Shown: in pieces, positions 28,083-38,666 of the stretch
Layout of the letters: every line of letters starts with the position of its first letter
Numbering within the stretch: the stretch's first letter is position 1
Assembly: GCA_005223375.1 (NCBI GenBank)
Contig: RXOD01003893.1
Span: 1 to 39,306, forward strand
Reading direction: 5' to 3'
Length of the DNA stretch: 39,306 nucleotides
Source of the DNA: Amoebophrya sp. AT5.2
Taxonomy: Eukaryota; Sar; Dinophyceae; Syndiniales; Amoebophryaceae
Position numbers and translations under genes: made by a program
The notes under the pieces: model-generated
The model's input: the letters and a program-made list of their open reading frames with translations, nothing else
What the model was told of the DNA's origin: nothing
Databases searched by the model: none

Positions 28083-30275
28083 ATGTCCGCGACTGGCAGT
28101 GAGTCTGATTCCGCGGTGACGTCGTCGGCGGTACCCACGGCACTAACCGACGACGGTCTCCTTGCTGCATTCCTGAACTACGCGTCGACAGCGACGAGTT
28201 ACTTCGTCGAAACGGGCTTCACGTATTTGGATCTATTCGGGTTCCATGATTTCATGCTGGTTGCGTTGTTTTTTCCCCTCGCGGCGATATACGGCTGCTG
28301 GTTGTGCGACCGGGAGCTTGCCTCCATTTTGTTTTACGCGGTGGGCCATCTGACGCTACTTACTCTACCGTGGGGTTTATTTGCGTTTTTCCGCGGCTCC
28401 GACTACTACGTGGCGATCATGCAGCACTGGGTGTATCTCGATTCCCCGCACGGAGGCGCGCTTGGCACCCGCGAGTGCCTGTGGAACTGCGTGGGCGTGG
28501 TGAATGCGGTAGCCCTGCTTTTCGCGTTTCGCGCGTATCGAAGCTTGGCGGCGCGCCGGAAAAACGCACTCATGGCGGCAGCGGAGCGACGCAGAAAGGG
28601 ACCGACCAGGCCGGCGAGCAGCGCGTCGAACTATAAGCCAGATGCAGACGCGGACAGCAGGTACGCCGAATGTATCGCAGTTTTCTTCAACCTGGAGTTT
28701 TGGACCACGACGCTGTTCTGGACGCTGGTTCTGCTCCCCCTGGTGCTGACGTTTGGAGGGGGCATCCTGCTCGACGCGCCGCTGGAGGAGGCATTTCTGA
28801 AACAGTATGAAGCGACGGGGAAAAGCGACAAGTTCTCGGGAAAAACGGTACTGATCACGAACGCGGTCTCGGGTGTCGGTTTCCATACCGCGAAGTGGCT
28901 GTCGGAATGGGGCCGAGCCAAAATCGTGTACCTCGGGGCGCCGTCGCAGGAGCTGTGCGAGCGGACGCAGAGCAAGATTCTGAGGCCAGATTTCACGAAG
29001 TTGCGCTGCTTCGTGTTCGATGGGGAAGGCGTTGGTGGACAGGTGGAAAAAATCGGAGAAAGCAGGTCATCTGCCGAGGAGCAGTCGGAGCATGCGGCGT
29101 CGGAGTGGGAGTGGGCCTACCTCAAAGACGAAAACGTTGACGTGCTGATTAAGACAGCTCTGTTCCCGCACTACCCCGCGGAGGAGACCGCGGCTGCTGG
29201 TCCCCATGCGGGATTCCTGCTGGGCGTAGGACGCGAAACACCAGGCAGGGACAACTACGTGCGCGTGTACTTGAAAGAAGCGGCGTTGCAGAAACAACTC
29301 GAGAAGTTCGCGAGCGATAGCGGTCGCAACGAACTGCTCACCGTGACCGTATCGTCGCACGCGGGCCAGATGTGCCCGACGATGGGCGTCGAAAACCAGC
29401 GGACAAGGATGTCGGAAGTGCCGCACGATTTAGAGCGCCTTTTTTACAGCTTCTTCGGGCACTGGCTTTTTTCGAGAGAGGCGATGAACGACGGTGCCGG
29501 CGCGAAGAGCGTCCGAGTGGAGCGAAAGCGGAGGCTGAACCAGAGTTTCCGGCTGATCCCCGACAGAGAGATCCCGCACAGTTTTTTGCTCGAGCACGTG
29601 TGGCCGTCGATGGACTACCGGCGATGCATTTGGAGCGAGCTCATTTTCGGTGCGGGTTTTCTGAATCCGGTTATCCAGACGACGGACGCGAAAACTGCGG
29701 AACTGGTAAAAATCGATAGGCACGCCATCTGCGGCACGGAAGCAGCCAGCAGTCAACACCTGCACAGCGGAGGAACGATCGGTGTACCTGCTTGGGCGGA
29801 CTTTTTGCGAACGAGCTTCTGGCAGCAGCTGCGGGTGGGGGCGAACAGAAAACGGCCGCGGCGTAGTATGGGTAGTGTGGCGAGTGGGCGGGAACCGGAA
29901 CCGCAGGCGCCGTCAAAGGAGCTAGTTGCGGTACTCCATTTTGTGGCGCCGTCGATGGCGGAGCGGCCTGACCCACTGCGGTCGCGACTCGTGCGGGAGG
30001 GGCGGATTGGCGCAATTCCAGTGGTGAACGCCGCCCTGATGCTCGTGGAGGCGGCAGGAGCGAGCGGCTCTGGAGCCAGAAGTTCTAGTGGCAGTCCCGC
30101 GCCGCGCACTGCCAGTGCCACTCCCCCTTCCACCATTCTGCCCGAGTCGTGCGTGTCGAATCAGGGAGGGCTGGCGCCCTGCATCTCGGACGACGTGCGC
30201 TTCGACGAGAGCCTGCAAAGAACAAACCTGCACTCCACCGAAAAAAACCTCTTAGCACGCCTGCGGACCACATAG
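28083..30275 (+). CDS. Multi-pass membrane protein with degenerate SDR domain
   Basis: A single frame of 730 residues. The N-terminal 235 residues carry about four hydrophobic helices (near 55-76 FMLVALFFPLAAIYGCW, 80-106 ILFYAVGHLTLLTLPWGLFAFF, 135-152, 205-232 TTTLFWTLVLLPLVLTFGGG). From about residue 250 comes a Rossmann fold of the short-chain dehydrogenase/retinol dehydrogenase kind: GKTVLITNAVSGVGFHTAKWLSEWG, and LLTVTVSSHAG matching the SDR serine strand. The active site looks damaged: TGxxxGxG is TNAVSGVG, the NAG motif is replaced by IKTALFP, and at Tyr512 the Y-x-x-x-K motif reads YRRCI. It may thus be a non-catalytic or NAD-independent member. Two low-complexity insertions follow. 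The end may continue into later exons (30250-30675). ATG 28083 is the first in frame after a purine-rich leader. Confidence 0.75.
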   Translation: MSATGSESDSAVTSSAVPTALTDDGLLAAFLNYASTATSYFVETGFTYLDLFGFHDFMLVALFFPLAAIYGCWLCDRELASILFYAVGHLTLLTLPWGLFAFFRGSDYYVAIMQHWVYLDSPHGGALGTRECLWNCVGVVNAVALLFAFRAYRSLAARRKNALMAAAERRRKGPTRPASSASNYKPDADADSRYAECIAVFFNLEFWTTTLFWTLVLLPLVLTFGGGILLDAPLEEAFLKQYEATGKSDKFSGKTVLITNAVSGVGFHTAKWLSEWGRAKIVYLGAPSQELCERTQSKILRPDFTKLRCFVFDGEGVGGQVEKIGESRSSAEEQSEHAASEWEWAYLKDENVDVLIKTALFPHYPAEETAAAGPHAGFLLGVGRETPGRDNYVRVYLKEAALQKQLEKFASDSGRNELLTVTVSSHAGQMCPTMGVENQRTRMSEVPHDLERLFYSFFGHWLFSREAMNDGAGAKSVRVERKRRLNQSFRLIPDREIPHSFLLEHVWPSMDYRRCIWSELIFGAGFLNPVIQTTDAKTAELVKIDRHAICGTEAASSQHLHSGGTIGVPAWADFLRTSFWQQLRVGANRKRPRRSMGSVASGREPEPQAPSKELVAVLHFVAPSMAERPDPLRSRLVREGRIGAIPVVNAALMLVEAAGASGSGARSSSGSPAPRTASATPPSTILPESCVSNQGGLAPCISDDVRFDESLQRTNLHSTEKNLLARLRTT

Positions 30276-30447
30276 CCCTTGCCGTAGCCCCCATAACTCG
30301 CTACGCACATGTACAGCCAAGTCGTGTGGGTGCGATTTTTGCATCGCGCGGCCTGCAGCAGGAGTCCCCTTTCGCTCCGCCGAAGACGATGGGGCGAGCA
30401 CGGCCGGGCGTGGGCCTGATAGTTGCATTGAGCAAGGCATATTACAG

Positions 30448-30675
30448 GCCTCGCTGTCCCTGTCGCACTGCACGCAGAGCTTGTGGTATATGCGACGTCA
30501 AATCACAACAATTGGGGGACCGGTTCGCGGTTTGATTTGTCCACTCCCGAACGAAGTGTACCTGAAACTGTTCTTTGTTTTCTGGAACAGCATGGCTTTT
30601 GAGCGCGTCGGGCTAGGATTCGACGTTAAGCCGGCGGGCAAGATCGACGAACACAGCTGCGAACGAGGGCTGTAG
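30448..30675 (+). CDS. Possible terminal coding exon
   Basis: After an ATTACAG acceptor-like site (ending 30447) a frame stays open to TAG at 30673-30675. It reads ASLSLSHCTQSLWYM, then EVYLKLFFVFWNSMAFERVGLGFDVKPAGK, which has an amphipathic and hydrophobic pattern unlike random sequence. It could be the last exon of the SDR-like membrane protein upstream, or of an unrecognised gene. A different frame at 30250-30430 also looks coding-like. No frame-consistent GT donor could be chosen, so the joining is unresolved. Confidence 0.3.
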   Translation, partial: ASLSLSHCTQSLWYMRRQITTIGGPVRGLICPLPNEVYLKLFFVFWNSMAFERVGLGFDVKPAGKIDEHSCERGL

Positions 30676-31732
30676 AGTCGCAATCCAAATGGCAAAAATC
30701 CGTGTCAGTACACAGAAGTTGAAGCGCATGTAATCGTGAGAAAGTTTTTGTGCTGTCTTTATCAGGCTGCTATTGACGATCGAAATGTGGATGATTTCGA
30801 GTTGTCGACGAGCAGATAATCGATCAACAAAACGCTTCAAATCGAAACGAGTTGCACGCCGTGGTGATGCTGCAGTTTCGCTCCAATCCCGTCCCCGATG
30901 ACAGCAAGAGTCGCTTGTAGCGGTCTATTGTCGCACTTGCAGACCCACACGTTGGGGCGGTTCAGCACTGCCGTACGACTACGAAGTTTGTCTTTCGCCC
31001 TTGTACTTGTTTCTCAAAGTAAACTTATTGAAGCCGGATACGTGCTGCATTCATCCTTAGCGAGCTACAGTTCTGCATAGTGGGAGGTGCAGTCGCTCGA
31101 CTCAGTTTCAACCAAAGCTATAAATTGGTTGGGTGGATTTTTTTACCAATTAACACTCGAAAGCACACATGTATTTCGGCCAGAAGCGTGTGACCCGCGT
31201 TTGCTGTCAGTTGTATCGGCAGCACCCGAGGAGCGCGTGCTAGATTATCTGCGTGCTTGATTCGTCTACTAACTTCAGTAGCGGCTGCTGCCCCCGCCCC
31301 ACCGTGCTTATGCAGATGAATGCGGCCGCAGTCATCAAATCACGGTTAAAAAAAATCTCAATTTGTAGGACGAGCGAGCTTGAATTTTGAACCTCGTATA
31401 GATACTACGTACGGCCTCCGGGGTTCTACACTACCTTGATTTACGTTGCGTGGGCGACGTCGGCCCGATCGGCTGACTGTGTAAGTACATTAAGCTCACT
31501 TTCGTTTTTCACACAGTTCGTGCAAGACTATATGGCCCCCCGGAGAACCAGAACAAGCGGAACATCCGATACCACTATCGTCCTGCGCCGTGGTTCCCCT
31601 TGGCCTTGGTCTTCGGACATCGGCCTAACGAGATTTACCTTTCTCTGCACGGACGAGCAAGCTCGCGGCTGAGCCAACGACTCTGTTACGGAAGCAAGCG
31701 TGGTGTCTGACGTGTTCACGCAGCACGAAAAG
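30676..31732. other. Intergenic, no gene seen
   Basis: About 1 kb of mixed composition, with several AT-rich tracts (31130-31150, 31345-31365). No open frame with convincing content was found on either strand, and no RNA gene was recognised. The end holds the leader of the kinase gene. Confidence 0.45.
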
Positions 31733-34665
31733 ATGAGCTACAAAGCGACGCAACTGCCCCCGCCGCCAACACAGCCTGCATCGTCCAGTCGGACTGGCGC
31801 TTCGCAGCACCGTATAGTTGATACAGCCGCGGCAAAGCGTTTTTGTACGCAGCACGATGTCGTTGATGCTTCAGAGCTTCGATCGCTGCTGCTAACTCGA
31901 ACGCCAGGTCTCAGCGAAATGAACCTGGACGAGAAAACGGTGCGCACCGTGCTGCAGAAGGTCATGGATAAGGGGCTGCTCTGTCCGGAGACGCTCGAAC
32001 CCCGCCACATGACCGACTACGACCTCAAGAAGCACGGGGTACTTACTCAGAAGTCTTGCTGGTGATGCTGTTGCCTTTAAAATATGCGATGCCCCTCCCC
32101 GATTTCTTTGTCGACCTCGACGAAGACGATGTATGTTTCTTTATCTGAAGCCTACCTGCAGATGTTCCAGCTGCCTCCGAATTTAAGCGACCCAGAATTC
32201 TTAGCTGAGGGGGGATTCGGGACGGTCGCGAAGTGCCGAGTGGTGAATCCAGCCGTGGCGGACGGTCACGAGACGGTCGCGGTGAAGCGGGTGAAAATCA
32301 CGAAGAAGGAAGACGACTGGGAAGACACGTTGCGCCTGCTACGGGAGGTATGCGCATTTTATTTTCCATAGTTTACTTGGTTTAGGGTTAGGGACGATGT
32401 GAAGGTTTCCGCGTCGTTTGATCAAAGGTCGTTTCAATAGAATTGTATACGGAATACATAGGAGCAGGAAAACTTATCTATCATCAAAAGGTTCATTTCC
32501 TGAAGTATCTGCCGCACCGCAACGTGTCGCCGCTCCTACAATTGTACTCGGACGCCTCTCGGAGTCCTGGCGCGCAACACCCTGCTTCGGTTTCTTCGTC
32601 TAGCTCCTCGAGCTCGAGCGGGTTTCTCTCGCCCAGGAACGCCCCGTACGATGACTACAACTACATCTACCTCGTGATGCCGTGCTATCAGCCGGGCTCG
32701 CTGGACGAGTTCGCCATCAACGAAATCTCGATGGTCCGACGGATCTGCAGTGGGTTGCTACGGGCGCTGGCGCACATGCACAAACACCAGGTTCTGCACA
32801 GGGACGTGAAGCGAGAGAACATTTTTTTCGACCGGCGGACGCGCGAGGCCGTGCTTGCGGATTTTGGCATGGCGCGTTCGACTGTCAATCGCATGACCAC
32901 GAAACGGGGTGTGGGAACCAGGTGCTACCTCGCACCTGAACAGCTGCAGGGCGCCGAAGACTACGACGGAGGAGTCGACGTTTTCGGATTCGGATGCGTG
33001 CTGTACTAAACTGGAATAAAATTTGTTTTCATGATGTATTGTCGCGCAACATCAGCAACGAAACAAACATTCCAAGTTGGATGTGCCTCCTCCGAACACA
33101 CAGGTTTGAGCTGGTAGCGCTTTCCCATGAGCACAGCCTGATTCCAATGTCGATTGCGGGCACGCTCGAGCACCGGGCGCGGCTGTACGGGCTAGCCGGA
33201 AAGGACGTGCATGGAAATGCGTACGAAAAAGTGGAGGCAGACGTGCGAGAAAAGAGCAAAAAACCGGCAATCGAAAAGTGGTGCGAGAACCGGTGGCGCA
33301 TGCTGAAGACCCGGGCGGGTAGCCACGAGGAAGCGATCGTGGACATCTGTCTCAAATCCCTCGCGTACGATCCAGCAAAACGCTGGTCGGCCGAGGATGC
33401 GCTGGCCCACTCATGGTAAACCATCAGTCAATTTATCATCATTTTTATGTGGAAGATCTCTGTTGAGATGATAGACAGATTTCTCTCTTGTTGCCGCTGA
33501 CACAGCGACAGCACGACCTCATTCAGCTTCATTTCAGGTTGGTGGATGAGCCGCCGGCGCGGACGCAATCCCCGATAAACGCAAGTGCGTTTGAGGCTTA
33601 CGACTTGGCGCTGCGCGAGCTCCCGACCGACCACGACCGCATTGCCCAGATTAGGTAGTGTGTAGGAGTCTACTTGAGTAAGTCAAAAATGTGTGGCAGT
33701 CAAACGGAAAATTCCAGGCAGTGCAGCGAAAGCGATTCAGCTTCATCAAGTTGTTTAAAAACGCTGGATGTCGCCTCATTCTCGCTGGATATTCCAGCTC
33801 CTCCAACAAAACGATATGCTTTTCCAGGCGGTGGATTTTGGACGTGGTAGCCGACCGCGACATCCCGCTGCCTCGCGGCGTTCCCAACCCGCTCGAGTCC
33901 ATGGCTGCGACTGAAAGGAGATCAAGCGCCGCAAGTCCGAGCACCAGCACCAGCGCACACCAAGGCAAAAAAAGGGTCTTGGAGGATGACGTGCCGTTGT
34001 CGTCGGTCCCTGTTTCGAGCGTCGTGGAGTCGGCGCGCAAGCGAGTGCGCCTGTCCGAACGAGCCAAGAGCACACAGCAGCCACCGGCACCTGTGTTCCG
34101 TCCGCCGACCCGGCCCCCGGCGCGCGCGGCGCGCTACATTGACCACCAAAACGCGAACTTTGCGAGAACGCAGGAGCAGACAAACTTAACTGGACACTTC
34201 GCGAAATTAGGAGCGGCAGCCCGGGGACAGCATCACAACTTTCGCCCCGTTGCAAACGCAAATGGCACATCGACGTCAACCGCGAGCACCTGCGCCACAA
34301 GTGGTCGCCCTGCTGTGGCGAAAATCGAAGACAAACTTTCAGCAGATTATCAAGAAAACCTGGACGATTTCTCGCGATCCACCTGTTACCCGCCTACATG
34401 CGCGTCATCACAGAACGAAGGATCCCAGAGCTGCGAGTCCTCAGTATGCTGCGAACCTCCAGCAGCTTTCCAAAAGCAGAATCTGATGCAGCCGCTAGCG
34501 CCGGCAACGAGTTTCGACACGCAGTTGCTGAAGAACGACCGAACAGGACCGGCTGCGAAGGGCCAAACAGCACAAGAAAAACCGGCTTCGAGCACGATGC
34601 CAAACAGCTTCGCGAGCCTGTTTGCACACCTCTCCTCGTCTGTGGCGGGCGTTGGAAGGAAGTAA
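31733..34665 (+). CDS. Ser/Thr-type protein kinase, 6 exons
   Basis: Exons 31733-32038, 32162-32347, 32491-33002, 33104-33415, 33538-33654 and 33828-34665 give 756 residues. All five introns (101-173 nt) are GT-AG and each junction restores a conserved kinase segment. The kinase domain begins near residue 113: Gly-rich loop EGGFGTVAKC, VAVK with the ATP lysine about K144, LREVHFLKYLPHRNV across a junction, catalytic HRDVKREN with Asp about 269, DFG with Asp about 288, GTRCYLAPEQL for the APE motif, and DVFGFGCVLFEL rebuilt across intron 3. A Ser-rich insertion (about 12 consecutive Ser-rich residues) sits in the N-lobe. The first 100 residues are helical and novel; the C-terminal 270 are disordered, Ser/Arg/Ala-rich. 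All catalytic residues are present, so it should be active. The subfamily cannot be assigned. Confidence 0.93.
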
Positions 34666-36090
34666 CGGATGGTGCCTGGATTTGATCGGCAGACGCAAGA
34701 AAATTCAGAAGCGTTTCAGAAGCAATTAATGCGACTTGGGTCCTCGTTGCAAATCCTGGGTGGAGTGTCCATGTCCAAGCTCGCTCGGGCCCAGTGGCCG
34801 GATTGCTTACTTCCTTGGGCAAGAGGTATTGCCGCAGCGCGAATAGAGGAACAGGGGACACGAAAATTGCACATTTCAAAAAGTAGCAAGAAGACGACAC
34901 GTCGCGCACTTCGCATCCTTTGGCTTCGAATAAAAACCTATACCAGGTTGTAGTTGTAGTGCCGTCACGCACGACGCGCACGGAAGAGACGAAATGAATC
35001 GCGATTGTGCAAGGCAGACGTAGAGCTACGACTACTTGCATGTTCGCAGCAAGAACTAGATTCACGATCGATGTGCGAGTGCAGGTCTTAGTCGTACCTT
35101 ATTCGCACATTGCTGCACCTGCAACAAAAATATGCCTCCAAAGCCAAAATAATGCATGATACTTCCGGCGAAGAAAGACTCCTTTCAGGGGCGGTAACTC
35201 ACTAACTAACTTCTACGGAGAAGACGTGGCCAATCAATGACTTAGCAATAGATGCGACTGAGTACCAGATCTCTCTTTAGCTCCAGCTGCACCTTCTTGA
35301 GCTATTCTTTTTTCGGGACGGTGCAAGAACGTAACCTTTCTTTCCTTTACTACGAGCCCAAGCGTACTGTGGCGCTTCCTTGCGTGTCACACGACGAAGT
35401 CGTACCACGACAGTTAGTGGGCAAACGACAGTGTTATAATATGGGGACATTTTTGAGAACATCACCATTTCAAACTACCACCAGGAATCTAAACGCAACT
35501 ATAGCCAGAAGAGCACAAAAGAATTGCAATGACCTTTCTTTGTCGCAAGAAGCAGGAACTCGAAATGCCCGAACGAACCGAGGAGCTGGAAAAAATCAGA
35601 ACCAAGAAAGACGGGCAAAAGGAGCAAAGAAAAGAGCGAGAAAGGCAGAGGCCTGTAAAAAAATTGGCAGCGATGTTCGAGTTCGTGATGTTTGCCTGCA
35701 TTCTGGTACTGCCGTCAGTACTGCCGTCACGCTGATCTCTGCACTCTAGCTCTACCCCATAGACTAAGACAAAGTTTCAGTTTGTTTCCCCCGATTTTTT
35801 TCCGCGTGCGTTCGCCTTCTCTTCGTGAGACGATCTAAGTTCATCTTTTTTGGCCAAGGATGAATTTCGTAGCGATATTGGTTATCGGATAACGACATCG
35901 AAAGCACCTACCTTTATTCATGATCTACGCCAGCACGATGATTCTTTTTCCTAGAAAACAGTGCACTACCAGTAGCGACACTAACCTCGAACAAGCGCCG
36001 CAAGCGTGACAAAGTTTTAAGCAAACAAGGGCATAATTGGTAGTACAAGTACAACCGCGGCCGTCATCGTCAACACTTTTTCCCAAAACC
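34666..36090. other. 1.4-kb region without a confident gene
   Basis: Several frames of 68-220 codons occur, among them a 94-codon plus frame starting 3 bases after the kinase stop (34669-34953) and a 68-codon frame (35529-35735) that would encode a charged coil followed by a hydrophobic C-terminus (MFEFVMFACILVLPSVLP). Neither has clear support, and the long minus frame (34394-35065) overlaps the kinase exon. I accept none as a gene. The 3' UTR of the kinase and the promoter of PEX2 must lie here. Confidence 0.4.
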
Positions 36091-37620
36091 ATGGCATTGC
36101 GCGTGAGTCAGCTAGATAGCCTGCGCATGGAAGGCAACATTGCCCGCATCTTGCTGCAGCGTGGTCTCGAAATCTTGCAGCAGGGCGGAAACGAGCAACG
36201 CGCATTGCCGCAGATTGCAGTGCATTTCTTCCTGTGGTTCATGACGGTTTGGAGAGGGAAGCCGACACCCGGGATGCGATTGCAGAATCTGAAGCATGCG
36301 AACGGTGAAGCGTTGGACGAGCGCGAGCGGTGGATTCGGAATGTGTTGCTGACGCTGGGAACCTCGTCCTCTTCATCGGGGAAAGGCACAGGCGGGAGGA
36401 CAGCAGCTTCCACGATCCAGCAACAACCAGCAACCGACTACAAGCAAAAGTATTTCTCGCTGGACCTAACGACGCGACAACGCGTGTTGTTCCTCCTGTT
36501 CACGCTTGCGCCTGCCGAGGCTGTTTTTGATTTCGCGACGAAACTGATTGCCCGGGTCCGGAGGCGGATATTAGCTCAATTTCACCGGCGGAAGCGCTCG
36601 CGTGTCTCGTCCGGGCGATCTCATATGGCGGGCGCAGTCGATGCTGAAGACGATCATGAATACGTACTGCTCGCAAAAGGGTCATCCGAAATTGATGACC
36701 TCCCCGATGACCGTCCAGAGGACGAGCAAGAAGCGGAAGACCTCGAGTTCCAGCGTCGACTTTTTGTGTCAAAGGCCGTCGACTGGTGGCAGGCGGTGAA
36801 CTTCTTTCACTACTGCCTTTTTCTGGGGAACTGCGTGCGGCACGTGAGCTTGGTGCACTGGCTGTTGCAGATTCGGTTTGTGCCGTTGCAGGTGGGCGCT
36901 AAGCGACTGATGGCAGAGGACCACATGTGTCTGATGATGCTGTTCTCACACTCGTCATCGATGCTGCTCGAGCTGCTGCCGCTGGTGGACTTGCGCGCCT
37001 GCCGCCGCACAGTGCGGGGGGCGCTGGAACGCGCTTCGACGCGATGGGCTGCCTCAGCAGCTGGGAGGAGATGCGCGCAGCTCGCTGGGAATGCGGCGAC
37101 CGCTGACGCTTCAGGATCTGCTGGTGATGATTGTACGGATGACATGGACGTGCAGCCCGAGGTGTTGGCAGTAGCTGCTGCGTCGCCGACGTCGAGAGAG
37201 TTGTCACACGGAGGATCCTACTCCGTGCGCACGCGGGATTCCGGCCTGATCGCGCGGTGGGGACGCGTGCTGTGGCCAGGGACGCGAGCCCTAAATTCGA
37301 CAACAACGAGAGCAGCAGAAACTACAGAAAAGCGAGAAAGTGTAGCTGCCAAAGAAGATGCGCAACCTGGTGGAAAAACAGGCTCGGCCAGGCCGCAGAG
37401 AACAAAGCACGTCACCCCCTTGAAAACATCCGCGGTTCGACACAGCGGCGACTGGTCCTGTTCGATCTGTGGCGCCGCGAGAATTGTCGGTCTACCTGTG
37501 GTAGTTGAGCCATGCGGGCATACATTTTGCTACTACTGCTTCTATTCGGAGTACTCGCAAAGACCACTTTGTCCGCAGTGCAACGAAAAAGTCGATGCGT
37601 GCGTACCTGCCGTGGCATAG
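36091..37620 (+). CDS. PEX2: Peroxin-2, peroxisomal RING ubiquitin ligase
   Basis: A single intronless frame from ATG 36091 encodes 509 residues. PEX2 forms, with PEX10 and PEX12, the membrane ligase that ubiquitinates the import receptor PEX5 for recycling. The N-terminal Pex2/Pex12 domain starts LRVSQLDSLRMEGNIARILLQRGLEIL and continues PQIAVHFFLWFMTVWRGKPTPGMRLQNLKH, in the right order for PEX2. Membrane segments are visible near residues 150-170, 235-262 (AVNFFHYCLFLGNCVRHVSLVHWLL) and 283-300 (SSMLLELLPLVDL). A C3HC4 RING finger closes the protein, from about residue 457: CSIC, then PCGHTFCYYC, then CPQC. Compared with the usual length of about 300, two acidic/Ser-rich insertions (residues 90-125 and 185-230) and a 100-residue linker before the RING add the extra size. 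All RING ligands are present. Confidence 0.9.
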   Translation: MALRVSQLDSLRMEGNIARILLQRGLEILQQGGNEQRALPQIAVHFFLWFMTVWRGKPTPGMRLQNLKHANGEALDERERWIRNVLLTLGTSSSSSGKGTGGRTAASTIQQQPATDYKQKYFSLDLTTRQRVLFLLFTLAPAEAVFDFATKLIARVRRRILAQFHRRKRSRVSSGRSHMAGAVDAEDDHEYVLLAKGSSEIDDLPDDRPEDEQEAEDLEFQRRLFVSKAVDWWQAVNFFHYCLFLGNCVRHVSLVHWLLQIRFVPLQVGAKRLMAEDHMCLMMLFSHSSSMLLELLPLVDLRACRRTVRGALERASTRWAASAAGRRCAQLAGNAATADASGSAGDDCTDDMDVQPEVLAVAAASPTSRELSHGGSYSVRTRDSGLIARWGRVLWPGTRALNSTTTRAAETTEKRESVAAKEDAQPGGKTGSARPQRTKHVTPLKTSAVRHSGDWSCSICGAARIVGLPVVVEPCGHTFCYYCFYSEYSQRPLCPQCNEKVDACVPAVA

Positions 37621-37960
37621 CCACACGGACAGGCCGCGCCAGAGTGGCACAGCCATCAGGATACAGGCTTACGTGGCCCGGACTCGGAGTCACTTTCACT
37701 TGTGCGGACACAGGGACTGTTTTTCTTGGTAAGCGAGACCTTTTTGCTTGCTGCTCAACAAAGCAAGCTCATGGAAAAGGCAAAACGAAGAGATATGCTT
37801 TTATGTGAACAGGTCTATCCTGATCACAAATTGTAAACTGAATGCTTCTCGAAGTCGAGCTCGAAGATGTAAGTTGGTAAACGTGAGTCAACGCTCTCGC
37901 CTGGTGGCTGCGCTACGTTCGTTCTTTGTTTTATCATTATCTAAATTCTGCTGGTCTCAG

Positions 37961-38270
37961 TTCATTCTGGTCTCGGGTTGCGCATGCTGGTCTCGGTCCC
38001 GACGGAGCAGTTCACCTTCACCAGGTACCTCAACCCCGACAAGTACGAGACGGACCTCGCGGCGATCGAAGCGGTTGGAGGGAGGTGCGGCGAGTGACAG
38101 CTGACAAGCGGGAGGACGCGCGGAGCGGGTTGGCCTTACCTGGTGCAGGTGGTACGACGTGTAGGGGGCGAAGGGGTGTGTAAGACAGTATAGTGCAGTA
38201 CACGGCGCACAAGTACGCCGTGACACGTCGTGCCGCCTTGGAGGCTGTGCATGCACAGCCTCCCACGTAA
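37961..38270 (+). CDS. Possible short coding exons, unresolved
   Basis: Two short segments look coding but could not be assembled with certainty. The first (in frame through 37984-38097) reads SVPTEQFTFTRYLNPDKYETDLAAIEAV before a stop. The second (38199-38270) reads YTAHKYAVTRRAALEAVHAQPPT before TAA. A GTTGGA donor and GTGCAG acceptor would join them in phase 0. Upstream, a GTAAGC donor at 37729 and the CTCAG acceptor at 37960 would also be in phase. The composition is protein-like, but there is no recognised family and no convincing start. Confidence 0.25.
38240..38263. repeat. 24-bp perfect palindrome
   Basis: The half-site GGAGGCTGTGCA is followed directly by its exact reverse complement. 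A second, smaller hairpin (CACGGCG at 38201-38207 and CGCCGTG at 38216-38222) lies just upstream. Both fall in the second tentative exon above, so they may be coding coincidence or a structured RNA element. Confidence 0.85.
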
Positions 38271-38660
38271 GTTTAGTTTCTTGATCACCAGGTATTTTAA
38301 TTTTTGTCATCTGCTCACAACTTTCAGATCTTTCTACTTCCGTCCAAGCCGTCGCAAATCGTCACTATTTCCGTCGCGATCTCTCTACCAATCGTTGATC
38401 ACCTCCGTTGTTTTTTGTATCTTTCAGGAAAAAAAGGCCGTGGCAGAAAAGGCTTCGTATAGTTGTTTTCATTTTACGATCTTCGTATAGTTCCGTCACG
38501 ATTAAGTTTCAGTTTTTTCTCGATTCAGCTTCTTTCGACTGTGCTCTACTTTCTTTTAGTCTTCTTTCAGCCCAGGTTGCTCTAAGTTTGCGAAAACGTT
38601 GGCTCGACCCGAAACAATTGCCCCCACGTGAGAGGCTCACAGACATGCGGATGTGCAATG
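38271..38660. other. Intergenic, no gene seen
   Basis: A pyrimidine-rich stretch with T-rich tracts and several CAG trinucleotides. The 86-91-codon frames in it are Ser/Phe/Arg-rich translations of pyrimidine tracts. No gene or RNA was recognised. Confidence 0.4.
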
Positions 38661-38666
38661 TATTTG

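Noticed and set aside
30280..30300. TGCCGTAGCC, resembling the 5' part of the dinoflagellate spliced leader
   Set aside because: The match is only about 10 bases and is not followed by ATTTTGGCTCAAG, so it is expected by chance.
34394..35065. A 223-codon minus-strand open frame
   Set aside because: Its C-terminal half is antisense to the last kinase exon, and the rest has no domain or compositional order.
35252..35749. A 165-codon plus-strand frame
   Set aside because: It has no domain, switches abruptly from Ser/Phe-rich to Arg/Lys-rich, and overlaps a competing frame (35529-35735) of equal plausibility.
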